Assembly: GCA_015832175.1 (NCBI GenBank)
Contig: WJXW01000007.1
Location: forward strand, 2,046,001 to 2,110,000
Source of the DNA: Paraphaeosphaeria minitans
Taxonomy: Eukaryota > Ascomycota > Dothideomycetes > Pleosporales > Didymosphaeriaceae
Direction of reading: 5' to 3'
Length of the DNA: 64,000 nucleotides
Below the pieces are notes generated by a model, which did not search any database, was not told the DNA's origin, and worked only from the letters and a program-made list of their open reading frames with translations. The translations under genes were made by a program, and so were the position numbers. Of the stretch, positions 1-11,933 are shown piece after piece; the first letter of the stretch is position 1, and each line of letters begins with the position of its first letter.

Positions 1-780
1 GAGGTATCTATAGTAATTTCTATATTATTTAGAGTTATCTACTAGCACGTAGACTTTAAAGTTTAACCTATTAAGAGCTCCTACATAGTCTTTAAAGAAA
101 AGTATATATTTTAGATTATTATATATAGCCTCTAGGCAGGCGCTAGAGGGTAAATATACAACTTCTAGGTATAGTAAAAGGACTATAGCGAGGACTTTAT
201 AAAAGTTACTACTAATGTTAGTAAAAGTTAAATAAAATCTCTATATATATATATAGTAATTATACTTAGTAAGTGCCTATAGCAGTGTTTAGCTTTTTAC
301 TACCTAGCTCTTTATGCGTAGATATATAGAAACGTAAATACTTTCTCCTTAACTTTAATTTATTAGCTATCCTTAACGTGTTATCTATAGTAAGTAATAA
401 GAGCCTTAAAGGTGCTCTGCTAGAGTTATGTCTCCTTATATAGGTATAGGTTATTAATAAGGCACCTAGCTAGCTAAGCTAGACCTAGGCATATATCCTC
501 TACGCATTTATTTACGCCTATAGGTAGAGCTATAGTCTTCTCTATAGCGTTAATTAACACTAAAGTTATTACTATTAACGCTTCTATAACGCCTATAAGA
601 GCCTCTCTACTAAGTATTATAGCGTTAAAAAGCTCTAAAATTAGGTAAGATAGACTTTCTAACTTTATACTTAGTTTAACTTATAATTTTACGCTTAAAT
701 AGGTATAAATATAGATCCTGTTAGCACTAGTAAGGTTTAATTTAGCTAGTTAATTGCTCCTAGATTAGACCTCTATTTAT
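1..780. repeat. AT-rich, RIP-like degraded repeat (window edge)
   Basis: The sequence is dominated by TA, CTA and TAG steps. By eye there are well over a hundred TA dinucleotides but only about twenty CA or TG. That is the expected residue of repeat-induced point mutation (C to T at CpA on both strands). No coding frame survives. Composition changes abruptly to ordinary GC-richer DNA near 780. The source element cannot be named; it is probably an old transposon copy continuing beyond the left edge. Confidence 0.75.
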
Positions 781-787
781 GACGTTA

Positions 788-819
788 AGATCACGCTCGA
801 ACCGAACACGGCGTGATCT
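788..819. repeat. 9-bp perfect inverted repeat at the RIP/normal junction
   Basis: AGATCACGC at 788-796 is mirrored by GCGTGATCT at 811-819 around a 14-bp spacer. It lies within about ten bases of the AT-rich/normal boundary. It could be a terminal remnant of the degraded element, a hairpin, or chance. Confidence 0.5.
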
Positions 820-950
820 CAATGTGAGCCTAACTGGATCTAGTAATCGAGATGAGATCAAGCCTCCAGATCACGTCTACCGAACAGGCCCTAGGCTATA
901 TGTCCTCGTGCATAGCTCGCCAATGGCAGTCGATTCGAGTAGCCTTCACT

Positions 951-3497
951 TCAATTCCCCTGCATCCAGCACGGCGCGCCCGTATCCTGCGCCGCGCCCT
1001 GCCACATGTCGTAGTCGGCGGCCATGCCGACGCCGAACGGTGCCTCGAGCATGTCCGGCAGATTTGTGTCCCAGACCATGTCGTCCCAGAAGCCGCTGAG
1101 GGTGCCGTCGCCGAGGCTACTGACGTTAACGTTGGGGTCGCGCACCCAGCCGCCGCCCATGGCATCGGGGTTGAGCGCGAAACCGTAGTCTGGGATGGGA
1201 ACGCCCGGGTCACCGCCGTAAGCCAAGTCTGCTGCGCGGTGGTCGTGGCCGTGGCCTAGGGCCTGCACCTGCAGGTGGTCCCGTGCGTGTGCGAACGGGG
1301 GCATACCGTTCTGGGTCTGGGTGTGCAGCGCCTGCGCCGAGAACTGCGACTGCATCTTGTACGCGTTGTAGAGCCTGCTGACGGCATCGAGGCTGCGCTT
1401 GGCGGCGATGCTCCAGGGTTTGCTGCGCGCGAAGAACTCGAGCGCCGTCTCGATACTCGCGCACCACCGTGCCGTCTCCTCGGGCACGCTCGCGTCGCTG
1501 AAGAGGCTGACCAGCGGCACCATACACGCCTGGAAGGTGAACCAGACCGCGTTCCAGCCTGAGATGAGGTCCGGGCAGCACTCGGCTGAGATGTCGTCGA
1601 TGGTCTTGGCCGCGACGATGCGGCACTTGGCGACGCTAACTTTCTCCTCCACGGAAAGAGCGTGGAGCGGGCAGCGGCGGAGGGCGGAAACGAGGAGGGC
1701 CGGGCGGTGCAGCACGATGCGGAGGTTCTGGAAGCGCCACTTCATGACGAGGCGGACGCGGCGGAGGAAGTCTGGGCACGATTCGTTCGAGTTCGAGAGG
1801 ATGGGGGGCAGTTCGTCGTGCCATTTGATGATTTCTGCGTCGTAGGCGGCTGTCTCTGTGTGCGAGAGGAGTGGTGACTCGACCAGGCGGTCTTGGATCT
1901 TGGTGGCTATGGTGCAGAACTCGGAGGCGTAGATTAGCGGTAGTACCTTGAGGTATTCAAGGTATTGTGGGCTGTTCGGTTGCGGGAGGATCCCCTGGCG
2001 AAGCGTTAGTGAATATCCCTTGGAGTATGTGCATCACCATACTGAATCGTTGGCCATACCAGGCCGCAGTACTGTGATGGATGGTCCCATGCGCCCCAAG
2101 GACGGCCGCCCAGTGGTAGTTGACGCCCAAGCATCCAGACAGAACAAACTCCACCAAATACGCCTTCGGTCCTCGGGTGATACTGTGTCTCCATCGCCAT
2201 GGCCCAGAACATTGAGTAAATTGTTGTTGTTGTTGTTGTCGTGCGCTGATCTATCCGAGTACTCCTTGTGTAGCCCCAGCGCCGTTGCCATCCGAAGTAC
2301 ACCGCCCATGAGCGAATGTGCCTCGTTCGGTCGGTTCAGATAGTGCATGTAGTACCCGCTCATGATGGCGAGCGCTTGCAGTACCTCCAGATTGCCGCTG
2401 CCAAAAGATTCGAACGAAAGATGCAGCCGGGACCGATTGAAGTATACATAGTGCGCCTCGTTGCTCGCTGTAGAAGATGCCAACGATCCCAATGCGAAGA
2501 CGATGTTGAGCAGTGCCAGCCACGGTGAATCTCTTCTGTCACCTAAGAGGTAGTTCGACCATAATTTTCGCTCTTCAATCATCGGAAAGAACGGGTGCAC
2601 ACGCTCGAAATAGCTCTCGATCAAGGCTTGCCCCTGAGCTGGTGGAGGCAAAGCGTCTGGCCTGTTGTCTGCGAGCTCTGGGGCGGGAGAACTTGCTCGA
2701 CTGGGCAGGACCGTCTCGTGGTTGCTCTGGAAAATCAGGGGTCGTGCATGGGGCGCACATCGCACGATGACTTTGAGCGCTGCTGTAATGGAAGAAATGC
2801 CCACGTAAGAAGACAGCCTGTCAACCGATAAAGAGAGCCCATTCACATCGTCAGAGACGCCTTGCACGCGGAGCTGGTGCTTGCGAGCTTCGTCCCAGAA
2901 AGGGTCCTGGTGAGGAGCCTGCTCGAGTGCCTCGAGGCTTTCGGCTCCACCTGAGCCGTGGCTGAGGTCCGAGATGGAGTGGCTTTCTACGGTCGGCGAG
3001 GGAGTCGTCTGGGTGGGAGCTGAAGACGACAAGGCCAGCTCCAACAGCTCTTCGCGCGGCATCGAGACCAGAGACTCAATCTCGTCCAGAGACTTGGAAG
3101 GGTACAATTTGGCGAGAATGGTCTTGTACTGCTCGATGTTGGTGGAGAGTTTGTCGACCAGTCTGTCTCCTTTAGCCCGCATACTTGGCCAATGGTTCAG
3201 GACGACTCACTTCCGGCTGGGAATGACCCTCTGTGCAGGCTTCGAGTACCCGCACGCCTCGGGATGCTGGTACCACTGACACTGGCCGCATGGCTGGTTG
3301 CCGTCACAGCGGATCTTCCGCCGTCTGCACTCGACACAGGCGTTGCTCGTGGATATCCGGCGCGAGCCTGTGCTCCGGGTGGGCTTGCCTGTCACGCTGC
3401 CGTCGGCGCTGGGAGACCGCATGGCGGTGGAAGACTGGAAAGTGTGGAACATGTCGTCACGAGGGCCTTGTAACGGGGCCAGCGGTGGATGTAGCAT
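951..3497 (-). CDS. Zn(II)2Cys6 transcription factor with Fungal_trans domain
   Basis: Predicted nuclear DNA-binding regulator of about 816 aa. Exons: 3497-3211, 3162-2043 and 1994-951. Both introns are 48 nt (GTGAGT...GCTAA...ACAG and GTATGG...CACTAAC...CCAG), and the three exons join in frame. Residues 54-82 form a Zn2Cys6 cluster with spacing C-x2-C-x6-C-x5-C-x2-C-x8-C, followed by a short linker and a leucine/isoleucine-rich dimerisation segment. The middle homology region (about 235-460) has the Fungal_trans pattern of a YFERVHPFFP-like start and a GRPSLGR-like end. The C-terminal third is Gly/Asp-rich and may be activating. The start is uncertain: I used the first ATG of the open frame; ATGs at 3452 and 3428 are alternatives, and an upstream exon is possible. 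It lies just downstream of the beta-mannosidase gene on the same strand, so polysaccharide-gene control is an inference only. Confidence 0.88.
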
Positions 3498-4810
3498 AGG
3501 CCCTGGTGGTCCAGAGGGGCCGAGGCGTGGATGGAGGATGGCGTGTGGAAGAGGGCAGGGCAACCCTGAGATGTAGAAGGGGCCAAGGGAGGATGATGGA
3601 AGTGGAGAGGCGGCGGTAGGATGCTGATGTATGACAGCTGCGGGCGCTTGACGCAGATGCAGGCTTGCCTGGGGGTCGTCCAGGCGCTGCAGAATGGCTA
3701 CCGCGCAGACCCGTTGTCGAGTGCCATGGCTCGAGGCACTTGGTCTGCCTGCGTCGAGCGTGCGATGCTAAAGTAGTCGAGGCATTAGTCCCCGCATTAT
3801 CGGCCTGCGGGTGCCAGGATGCGTGAGAGAGCCGCGGCGCGAGTGGGCGTCGTTTGCAGGCGGGCGTCGCAACTGCGCAGCGGCAGGCAGGCCACGGACA
3901 GGCGGTACATTGTAGGTAGCATGGGGGAGGGGACATGGGCAGCACATTGCCATGGGGCCATGGGGATTGCGCGGGCAGGGCAGGGCAAGGCAGGGCAGGG
4001 CAGGGCAGGGCAGGGCAGGGCAGGGCAGGGCAGGGCAGCGTTCGAGAAGGCTTCCACCGCCTGGCCGTGGGCGCGCTACTGCCCGCGCGTCGCACACGGA
4101 TCGTCCCTTCCCCATGCGCCCTGCCATGGCATAGACTACCTACCTATCTGACGGAAGGCGCACCCGTCGCACCTGCCTGCCTCTGGCTCCCAGGCGATCG
4201 TAGGTGGGAAAGGGCGATCATAGGTAGGCAGGGCAGGGCAGGGCAGTTGGCATTGCGGGCGCCGGCAGCCGATTCATTACCTACCTACCTACCGTAGGGG
4301 GTCCCAGTGGCCGGGTTCAACTATGCGACTTCCACCAGACACCACGCCCGCCCGCCCTCTATCAGCATATGCACCAGCACCTGTTTTAATCTGCATTCAC
4401 TCAGGCGCCTGAGCGGCTGGGCCTCTCATACGACCCTCTCTCCCATTTCCCTTGCTAGCCACCACACCGACAGCCTATAGTGGCCTCACATATACCCTGT
4501 CCAATATCCTTTGGCAAAACTGCCCGACACCACCCCCGGTCCCCCGGTCTTGCAACGCAATCCGCAAAGCCATCTGCCAACGGCAGGCCTGCTCCCGCTT
4601 CACATCACCGTTTGCGAGTCCACCGCCCCGTCTCTCCACCCGCGCCTGCTCGCCGCCAGACTCTGCATCGGCCTAGCCTTGCCGCGACGTGCACGCCCCG
4701 TCCAACCGTCCGTCACCCAGCGTGCAGTCTCTCCACCTCGACCTTCCTGCTCCCTCAGCCCCGCCGAGCCAGCGATGCCGCGATGCCTTGGACTGTCTGC
4801 TGATGCCGCA
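3498..4810. other. Intergenic spacer upstream of the Zn2Cys6 gene
   Basis: This stretch holds the presumed promoter of the regulator and the 3' flank of the beta-mannosidase gene. Open frames here are low-complexity and carry no recognisable domain. It contains GGGCA pentamer arrays and short CCTA/TAGG runs (about 4280). No convincing gene was seen. Confidence 0.6.
3973..4038. repeat. (GGGCA)n pentanucleotide tandem array
   Basis: About 13 nearly perfect GGGCA units, with one GGCAA variant near the left end. A shorter array recurs at 4227-4245. The array lies about 480-540 bp upstream of the regulator's ATG, so it is in the likely promoter or 5' UTR. The unit length of five means it would shift frame if coding, which argues against the long frames crossing it. 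Confidence 0.9.
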
Positions 4811-7652
4811 TCAACACTGGCCCAGATACCTCCACTTGAGGGGCGCATCGCCTTCCCCGAGCCCCCTCACTTTGATCGTCTGCTCGTCGCCCGGCACTAC
4901 GTCGATGGCACTGTCATGTACCAACACCCCTGCCCTTTCTTCGAACACTAGCCCTTTGGTAGGCCTTGTTGCCTTGACCACCATCGTGTCGCCCTGGGCT
5001 GTGACTTGGACGCCACGGTCCTCGAAATCGAGGTACTTGAGCGGCTGCGGCCAGTCGACGTCGCGGGAGACAATGTCTCCGTCGACCCAGATCCTGGCTG
5101 CCAGGACATGAGGCTCTTCCGTCACGTTGTCGATCCATCCTGACAGCACATCAGTGGTGCCGTTGGCCACCAACTTGATGTTCTGCTTGACTACCTTTTC
5201 CTTAATCTCCTCGCCCGTCGCGACCGAGATGAACCGAAGCTCAACGGTTGCGGTTAGTTCGGTGGGCTGGTTGCTGGCCACCCACACCTCGTACTCGCTG
5301 GTCTTCGGTACGCGAGCATGCACTACGCTCCAGTCAAAGTGTGCTCGCTTGACAGCCACGGCAACCGGTGCCAAGACCCGTCTCATGGCGTAGTATGCAG
5401 GCTTCTTTCGCAGGAAGTAGTCGATAATCGACCACGATGTAACAGGCCAGCAGTCGTTCAACTGCCACACCAATGCGCCGCCGCAGTAGCGCTGTTGACC
5501 CCACTGCTTCCGCCAGCCACGGTATCCGAACATCAAGGCCTCGGCTTGGGATAGTTGCGTCAGGTGGATAAATGACTACCATGCCCTTAGTCTTAATACC
5601 CATATTATTATTAACGCCTTTGCGAATATCAGCACTCACCTCTAAATCAGTCTTCGTCCTGAAATTCTCCACCAAGTACGTCGCAATCCTTCGTTCGTGG
5701 CCGTCGGCTTTGTTGTGGAAGTCGAGCATGTGCGACTGTGGGTACAGCTGCGTCGGGTCTGTGCAGTAGTACTTGACAGTATCGATGTGAGGAAAGGCCT
5801 CCATGCCGAACTCGCTGTTGAACCGCCCGCCCAGCGTGTCGAAGATTTGATACTTTTCTTGGGTGCCGTGCCATACTGATGCCACCGTTAGCGCCCTCTT
5901 CCGCATTCCTGGTCAGAGGTACATGTCTCACCGTTCCACTGATGCATATCGCCAACAGTTTTGTCGGAAGTGATCAAGCCATCTCCCCAAGGGCTGCCGG
6001 GATGGTACGGCACATGCGGGCTTTCGGCGGCAACGACATCGGGCAGGAGCTGCCCGGTCCATGGTCAGAATTCTGCACAAACTTTATTTGAGGGGGGGGG
6101 AAGGTGCGCGCTTACCTTTTCGTAGATGTATCGGGCAGGGAAGTCGGTCTTGAGCCAGCTTTCCGGATCCTTGTCCTCGTAATCGTACGTCAGCCCGTTC
6201 GACTCTTGCACCTGGTAATCTTCGTTGTTGCCGGCGTAGATGACGACGGAAGGGTGGTGACGCAGCCGGGCGACATTAGCCACGCACTCTGTCTCGATCG
6301 ATCGAAGGATGGCCGGGAAGGTAGGGTAATTTCCACACCCGAACATGAAGTCCTGCCAAACCAAAACACCGAGCTCGTCGCAAAGTTCGTAGAAGATGTC
6401 TTCCTCCCATATGCCTCCACCCCAAATACTGGCATAGTGTTAGCATGGTGCAATCATGGCGCTACTGTAGAAATCTCGATTTGATTGTGCGTACCGAATC
6501 ATGACTTGATAGCCGTCAACCATGGTCTCGAGCCATTTGCGATACGTCTCCTCAGTAACCCGGGGTGTGAAAGAATCGGCCGGGATCCAATCGGAGCCAC
6601 CGCAAAACACATCGACACCATTGATCCTAAAGTAGAAAGTCTTCCCCACAGCGTCAGGCTCTTGAACCAGCTCTCCTTTGCGGAAGCCGGTCCGCCGGGT
6701 CGCTTGGTGCAAAGTGACACCGTCAGCTGACACAGTCGCAGTGACGGTGTACAGCGGTTGATCTCCATACCCATGGGGGTACCAGAGCCGGACATCGCCA
6801 ACTTTGAACTCGACTTGGGCCACACCATCCTGGATGTCTGCAGCGCTCTGGAAGACCAAGTCTTCGCCGGTGCGCACTTCGAACATCACTTTCTGGCCCG
6901 ACGTTCCCTCCAAACTAGCCTTGAGGGATCCAGTAGCAGTTTTTAGATTGTCGTCCAGCGCATAGTCGATACGGAGATCCGTGACCCTTGCGTGGTACGT
7001 TTCTAGTCGAATAGGTCGCCATGGGCCGCACGTGTTGAGCATCGGTCCCCAGTCCCAGCCCCAGTGGTACTGCGCTTTCCGCACTGCCAATCGAGACATG
7101 TCGCCGTTGAAGCCAACCCAAGTGTGCTCAGGGTGGGCATCTTTGATCTTGATAGCTTCCAATCTGGCCGAAGCGAATCCGATTTCAAGCGTGTTGGCCG
7201 AGCCTTGCTTCAACTTGTTGGTGACATCCACGCGATGAGGGATGAACATGTTGTCGCTTTCAAGGATGACTTCGCCATTGAGCTTGACTGTAGCAAAGGT
7301 GTCCAGCCCGTCAAAGGCCAGTACCGTTACGGAGCCATCCTTGGGCGTCGTCGTCACGTCCGGCAGCTGCACTTTGTATGTCCAAGTCTTATCCGCCACC
7401 CACTCAGCTTTGAGCTCGTTGAAGCCCAGGAAAGGGTCAGGTATCCTATGCAAAGACGCGTGTTAGTCAATGCCATGAAGCACACTTCCAAATACCAGAG
7501 CACGTGACGACATACTTGGCGTTATCAATCAGGTCCAGGTGGACGTTGGTTGGGACTCTCTTGACGGGCAGCCAGGCATCCTCGGATGTATCGTCGGCTT
7601 GCTTGAACGTCCAGCCATTCGTCAATTCGTGTACACTCGTTGCTCGAGCCAT
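4811..7652 (-). CDS. Beta-mannosidase, glycoside hydrolase family 2 (MndB type)
   Basis: Hydrolyses terminal beta-D-mannose from manno-oligosaccharides. Exons: 7652-7516, 7445-6495, 6428-6116, 6049-5932, 5875-5640 and 5575-4811. Every junction is GT-AG with a CTAAC/CTGAC/CTAAG-like branch site and phases add up, giving 839 aa, close to fungal type-B enzymes (about 845). Domains in order: GH2 sugar-binding jelly roll (about 10-190, with the WGWDWGP motif), Ig-like domain (about 190-300), TIM barrel (about 300-620) and a C-terminal beta domain. The acid/base Glu is about residue 432 (AGNNED) and the nucleophile Glu about 528 (SEFGMEAFP). No signal peptide is visible, which fits an intracellular type-B enzyme. 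The ATG at 7652 was chosen because the sequence following it is typical of the family N-terminus. Confidence 0.95.
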
Positions 7653-8845
7653 GATGCTACTCGGCCTCTGCGGAGGCTGTACGCGGCTCAAGATGGTGCG
7701 AAAGAAGAGCCTCGGGCAGGTTTCGGTCAGGTAGAAGTGTGCCTGGCTGGCGAGCAGTCCGTCTCCTCTACATATAGCGCAATGCGAATCGTCGCCGACG
7801 CGGCACAGAAAAGCGCTCGTCAGACATCCGCCGGTCCTAGACTATTCAGAGTCGTTTGCTGCTCCGTCTAGACATTCTGTACCACTGTGGAGCAGTAGCA
7901 ACGCTACTTTACCCAATCTAAGCTGTCGCAACGTCAAGGTCCGTGTCGAATCGGGTATAGCGTCTAAGCGAATGCAGCGTGGTCGGAAAATTACGAACAG
8001 GCCAGCCGCGTGAGGAGGGATGGCACGCCGCTGTAGCCGTTCACTGTTGCCGTGTTTGCCTTGCAGAGTACGGAATAATTTTCTCCGTGACGATTGCAGC
8101 TTGGAGGGAGAAGTGTGCGGCTGTGGAGCCAGCTCGATGGGTCGATGTGGGATGTTGCCGATCTCCAGGTGGGAGAAAGCACGGGATGCAGGTCGGCAGC
8201 AGCCTTCCGATTCCAACGTCCAAACAAACTCACCGAAGACGAGCGAACCTCTACTCTACCACCACCGATTGCGGCACCTTCATCAGGTTATATATTCCTG
8301 CATGCCTCTGGAACAGCTAGGTCCTTACAAGCATAATTTCCTTCCCATCCGCGAAACTGCATGCCCCCACCCGGGATGTCAAGACCGCAGACTGTGTATC
8401 AAGGCATGATCCTGCGACTACTCCAGCGTCGGCATTTTGATAAGAGGTGGATTGGAGGTGCTCCCAAAGGATACGACGATATTCTCACCGCCAGTCTGTG
8501 GCATCTTGCGCTCATTCTATTCGTCCAAAGAGGATGCTCTGCGACGCCGCGCTACTGTACATTGATTGAACATGAAGCGGGAAGCACCTGAGCACTGCAT
8601 GCTGCACGTATACGTATGCATGCTGCATTGTCCCGCTCTCCCCACCGACGCTATCCTACATATGACGACAGCTGGACTTTCCCAATCCGTAGGACTCCGT
8701 GTGGAAACGATGCGGCTCAATCAGGGTGAATGGAAGTACGCTGTATTCAAGGCAAAGGGGTATCTCAAGCTATTCAACAACGCGCAATAGCACATTAGCC
8801 TACGTATAAGCTCGCGGAAATACCCGTGAGCGAGACCTCTGGCGC
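7653..8845. other. Intergenic spacer; beta-mannosidase promoter side
   Basis: Non-coding by inspection: the short open frames show no domain or consistent splice structure. It contains the 5' flank of the beta-mannosidase gene and the 3' flank of the thaumatin-like gene. A CGG-N10-CCG pair occurs near 8194-8209, one base off the CGG-N11-CCG spacing known for some Zn2Cys6 regulators. I give it no weight. Confidence 0.5.
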
Positions 8846-10238
8846 TCAACACAACGCCGCATAGGCAAGAACACCTGCCGCCAATGCAGGAGTAACCATA
8901 AGGACGGGTTTCGTCAACAGGATACTCCGCGCCACCCCGCTCCGCTTGAGGGGTGCGTTCTTTTGTCGATGCATTGGCATCGCCAGCTCTCTCCTGTCGT
9001 TCGAAACATGTCCCTGCTGGGCCAGCTGCAGCATCTTATCGGACTCCGTCGCCAAGATGTTGGTAGAACGCGCGCCAGGGCAAAAAACGACCTCGAACCC
9101 AGCACCGGACGGGATGATGAAAGTTGACGTCTGGTCGTCGAAAGCTGTACAGCTGCGTCAGTACGATTTCCAAGATGAAATGCAGATGAACTCACCATAG
9201 CTGTAGGCATCGGGGCAGACGGCTTTCACGTTTTTTGAATAATCGCTCGGTTTGCAAGCACTCGGCGAGTTGTACTTTCCTGTACAACAATCTTCTGGCT
9301 TGTTTTTTTTTGCACATGCAGAATAGCAAGGATTGAATGCCGGTCTTTCAATGTTGTCATCAGGATACGGATATACACCGTCTCCGGGCTTATCTGGAGG
9401 GCTTTGCTGCAGGTCCCACGGGCACCATCTCGATACTTGCTTGTCATTAACCTTCTGCTCGAAAGGAAGCGGGTACGAGCTATTCGTCCGGAGAAAGTTG
9501 GGGTGGTCGCCGTAGGGGTCGTAGCCTTGCTGTGCCAAGAGGCCCATGGTTCCTTGACAAGACGGGTTTGTGAGGTTCGGAGGAATATCATCAAGACTTA
9601 CGTTCTGGAGCGGCTGCAGAACGATCGCAATCGGAATGTTGTATCCATCCACGAGCGATATGTCGTAGTAAGTGTGGCCATCTCCAGCATCGAGCGTAAA
9701 TTCTGCGAGAGAGACTGGAACATTACCCTGCATGCTGTTAGTCCATACACGCCTGCCCTGACTGATGTTGCACTGTGCAGTGGCGGGGTCTAGAAAGATT
9801 GGAAAAACTTACCCCGACTCTACAATTCACTATGCCATTACAATCGCCCGAGCCACACGCCCTCGCTCCGCCGTCCTTTGGCCTCGTGCCATCATCGTTG
9901 AACGAGCAGTTGGTCCTTCCCCACACCCGACCCTGCCAGTCTTCCGAGACCGTTTGATTGTGCGATTTCCCCGGTTCGAGCTTGAACCCGTTCTCTTTTG
10001 GACCTTCCCCAGATTGAGTGGATATGCCAGGATAAATGACTTCTGGGCAGTTGTTGGTGACCAGCAAAGGCGTCATAGGCTCTTTGCGGCGATCGAGCTT
10101 GCGAGGCGCCTTCTGGCTCATGTGGTGCGCTCCATCAGAGATAGGTATTGACGAGAGAACGAGGAACACTGTGTATATGCGAGGAATAGAGAATAATGGT
10201 GAAGCAGGAACATGCCCCCGGTCCCTGGTGAGGAACAT
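8846..10238 (-). CDS. Thaumatin-like protein (PR-5 fold), secreted, probably membrane/GPI-anchored
   Basis: Exons: 10238-9813, 9727-9196 and 9144-8846 (418 aa, in frame). Residues 1 to about 37 form a signal peptide with a hydrophobic stretch ending in a small-residue site. The thaumatin domain spans about 55-345: an early WQGRVWGRTNC segment, a cysteine-rich GSGDC segment, the acidic-cleft strand AEFTLD, YYDISLVDGYN, many paired cysteines, and a final FDDQTSTF...FCPG strand. A tail of about 75 residues follows and ends in a hydrophobic stretch, unusual for the family and consistent with a GPI or transmembrane anchor. Fungal TLPs are reported as beta-glucan-binding or glucanase-like, so a wall role is likely. 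The ATG was picked so that the signal peptide is N-terminal; an in-frame upstream ATG (10481) would bury it. Confidence 0.9.
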
Positions 10239-10942
10239 CGTCCTGGCCGCTAGGAGGAACGTGCTGTAAACGATGGATCTAGAGTATGGCGGGAACGTGA
10301 CGAGAGCAAAGGATAGCAGCCAGTACAGATGTGAGATAGAGGGTATAGAATGCGCGTTACGAGCGTGCGATATTGAGGGCCAAGGGTTACCTACCGGGTG
10401 AGGGGTCGGGCGAGGTGAGATGAGGAGTATAACAGCACACGACTTGCCGCGTTCCCAACGAGAGAAACAAGGAAACCGCATCGCTGCGCCTGGCCCATTG
10501 TGCCGATCTTATCAAGGCGAGGAAGTTGCGATTCTGGAATCTGGTAGCGGAGTGACGCCATAGTTGTACCTGCCAAGCGCGGCAAAGCCAGGGTCTAGGT
10601 AGGTACCGTAACGGCCACGCTGCACCAATCACTGGCATTCACTTAGAGACGGTTGAAACATCAACTATTCATTCAACACGGCAAGCAGCGTAAGAGTACG
10701 AGTATAATAGTACTATAAGATTTATGATTCGTTCATGTAATTAGCGCCTGACCTGAGACAGCGTTAGGTACCTACTGCACCGTCTCTTGGTTTAGGCATT
10801 CAAAAGATGGAGAAGAATGAGTAACAGCGCCCCCTTTCGGCGTCTCAGGTATCAAAGCCAGCTCAGGTCAACAACAGCAATAATGGTATCACAGACAAGC
10901 ACCGTCGCCCACTCCGCACCTCTCCTCCTCGGTCTAGAGTCC
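10239..10942. other. Intergenic spacer, thaumatin-like gene promoter side
   Basis: No supported gene. It contains the 5' flank of the thaumatin-like gene and the 3' flank of the cupredoxin gene. An AT-richer patch lies at about 10680-10740. Confidence 0.5.
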
Positions 10943-11933
10943 TTACAGCAACAGGATGGCCGCGACAGTTCCCAAGGTGAAGCCAAAGAGAGATTGCGAG
11001 CCGAATGTGCTGGGGGCAGCGTTGGTAGTCTGCTGGGCCGGTGTGCTCGAATCGGTGCTGGTAGCTCCTGTGCCTGTGCCTGCGCCAGCTCCCACGCCAC
11101 CGGCACCGCCAGCAGCGCCTCCTGCATCGCCTGCAGCAGACGAGGACTGAGCAGCGTCGCCACCGGTGTTCGTGCCCGTTCCGCTGCCGGATTGGGTTCC
11201 AGAGCCAGGAGCTTGTCCGGGGCTGAGGTTCTCGGCTGCGCTGGCGGCGAGAGCCTTGAATGCAGACATGGTCTTGTTACCCGTCTCGGCACTACAAAGG
11301 GGGTCAGCAACTAGGTGCATAGTTCATGGACTGGAATACTTACGCGTTGATAGCACCGACCATGCCATCTTGGCAGTGCTTCGCTTGCGAGCAGTAGAAC
11401 CAGATAGGCTTGGTGTCCATGACACGGATGGTGTAAGTGAGGACCTGGGAAGTTTCGCCAACGGAAGCGTTGGTTGGCATGAATCCGGAGAAGAAGGCAG
11501 TAGTCATGTTGGCTACGACGTTCTGGATCGGTACACACGGTTTGTCGAAGGTAGACTGGACTACCGAGTGGTTCTGCGCGCGATGTTAGAGTAGTCTACC
11601 GTACCGTCATGATGAACATACCTTGGGGTGGAACTGGAATTGCACCATATCGCCGGGTGCCGCCTTCACGTTGTCGGGCGAGAAGGTTGTCGATCCATTT
11701 GGTCCTCCGACTTGGATGACATGCGTGGCGATGTTTCCTGCCGAGGAGCCGCCTGTTGCGACCGCCGAAGCGGCTGCGCTCGATGGTGCGCTGCCTGACG
11801 CGAGTGTCTCTGATGCCGCAATAGCTGAGGTTGAAGACGTTGCCAATCCTGCTGAGATTGCCTCGCCCGAATGGGTAGTGGCGGCTGCGAGCCCGAGAAG
11901 AGCAGATGCGATGATGCTTTTCGAAAAGTACAT
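10943..11933 (-). CDS. GPI-anchored-type extracellular cupredoxin (plastocyanin-like)
   Basis: Exons: 11933-11622, 11573-11344 and 11291-10943 (296 aa, in frame; introns 48-52 nt). A signal peptide (residues 1 to about 22) is followed by a Ser/Ala/Thr-rich spacer and a cupredoxin domain at about 80-185. Type-1 copper ligands are all visible: His in NHSV, Cys in FYCS, His in KHC and Met in GMV. The C-terminal third is Gly/Thr/Ser low complexity, typical of an O-glycosylated stalk, and ends in a hydrophobic segment (FGFTLGTVAAILLL) that fits a GPI signal. Expected location is cell wall or plasma-membrane surface, with a copper-binding or redox role. The substrate is unknown. An ATG 27 bp upstream is possible, but the one used gives the cleaner signal peptide. 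Confidence 0.9.

Noticed and set aside
8194..8209. CGG-N10-CCG as a binding site of the local Zn2Cys6 regulator
   Set aside because: The regulator's site is unknown and a single CGG/CCG pair is expected by chance in this GC-rich DNA.
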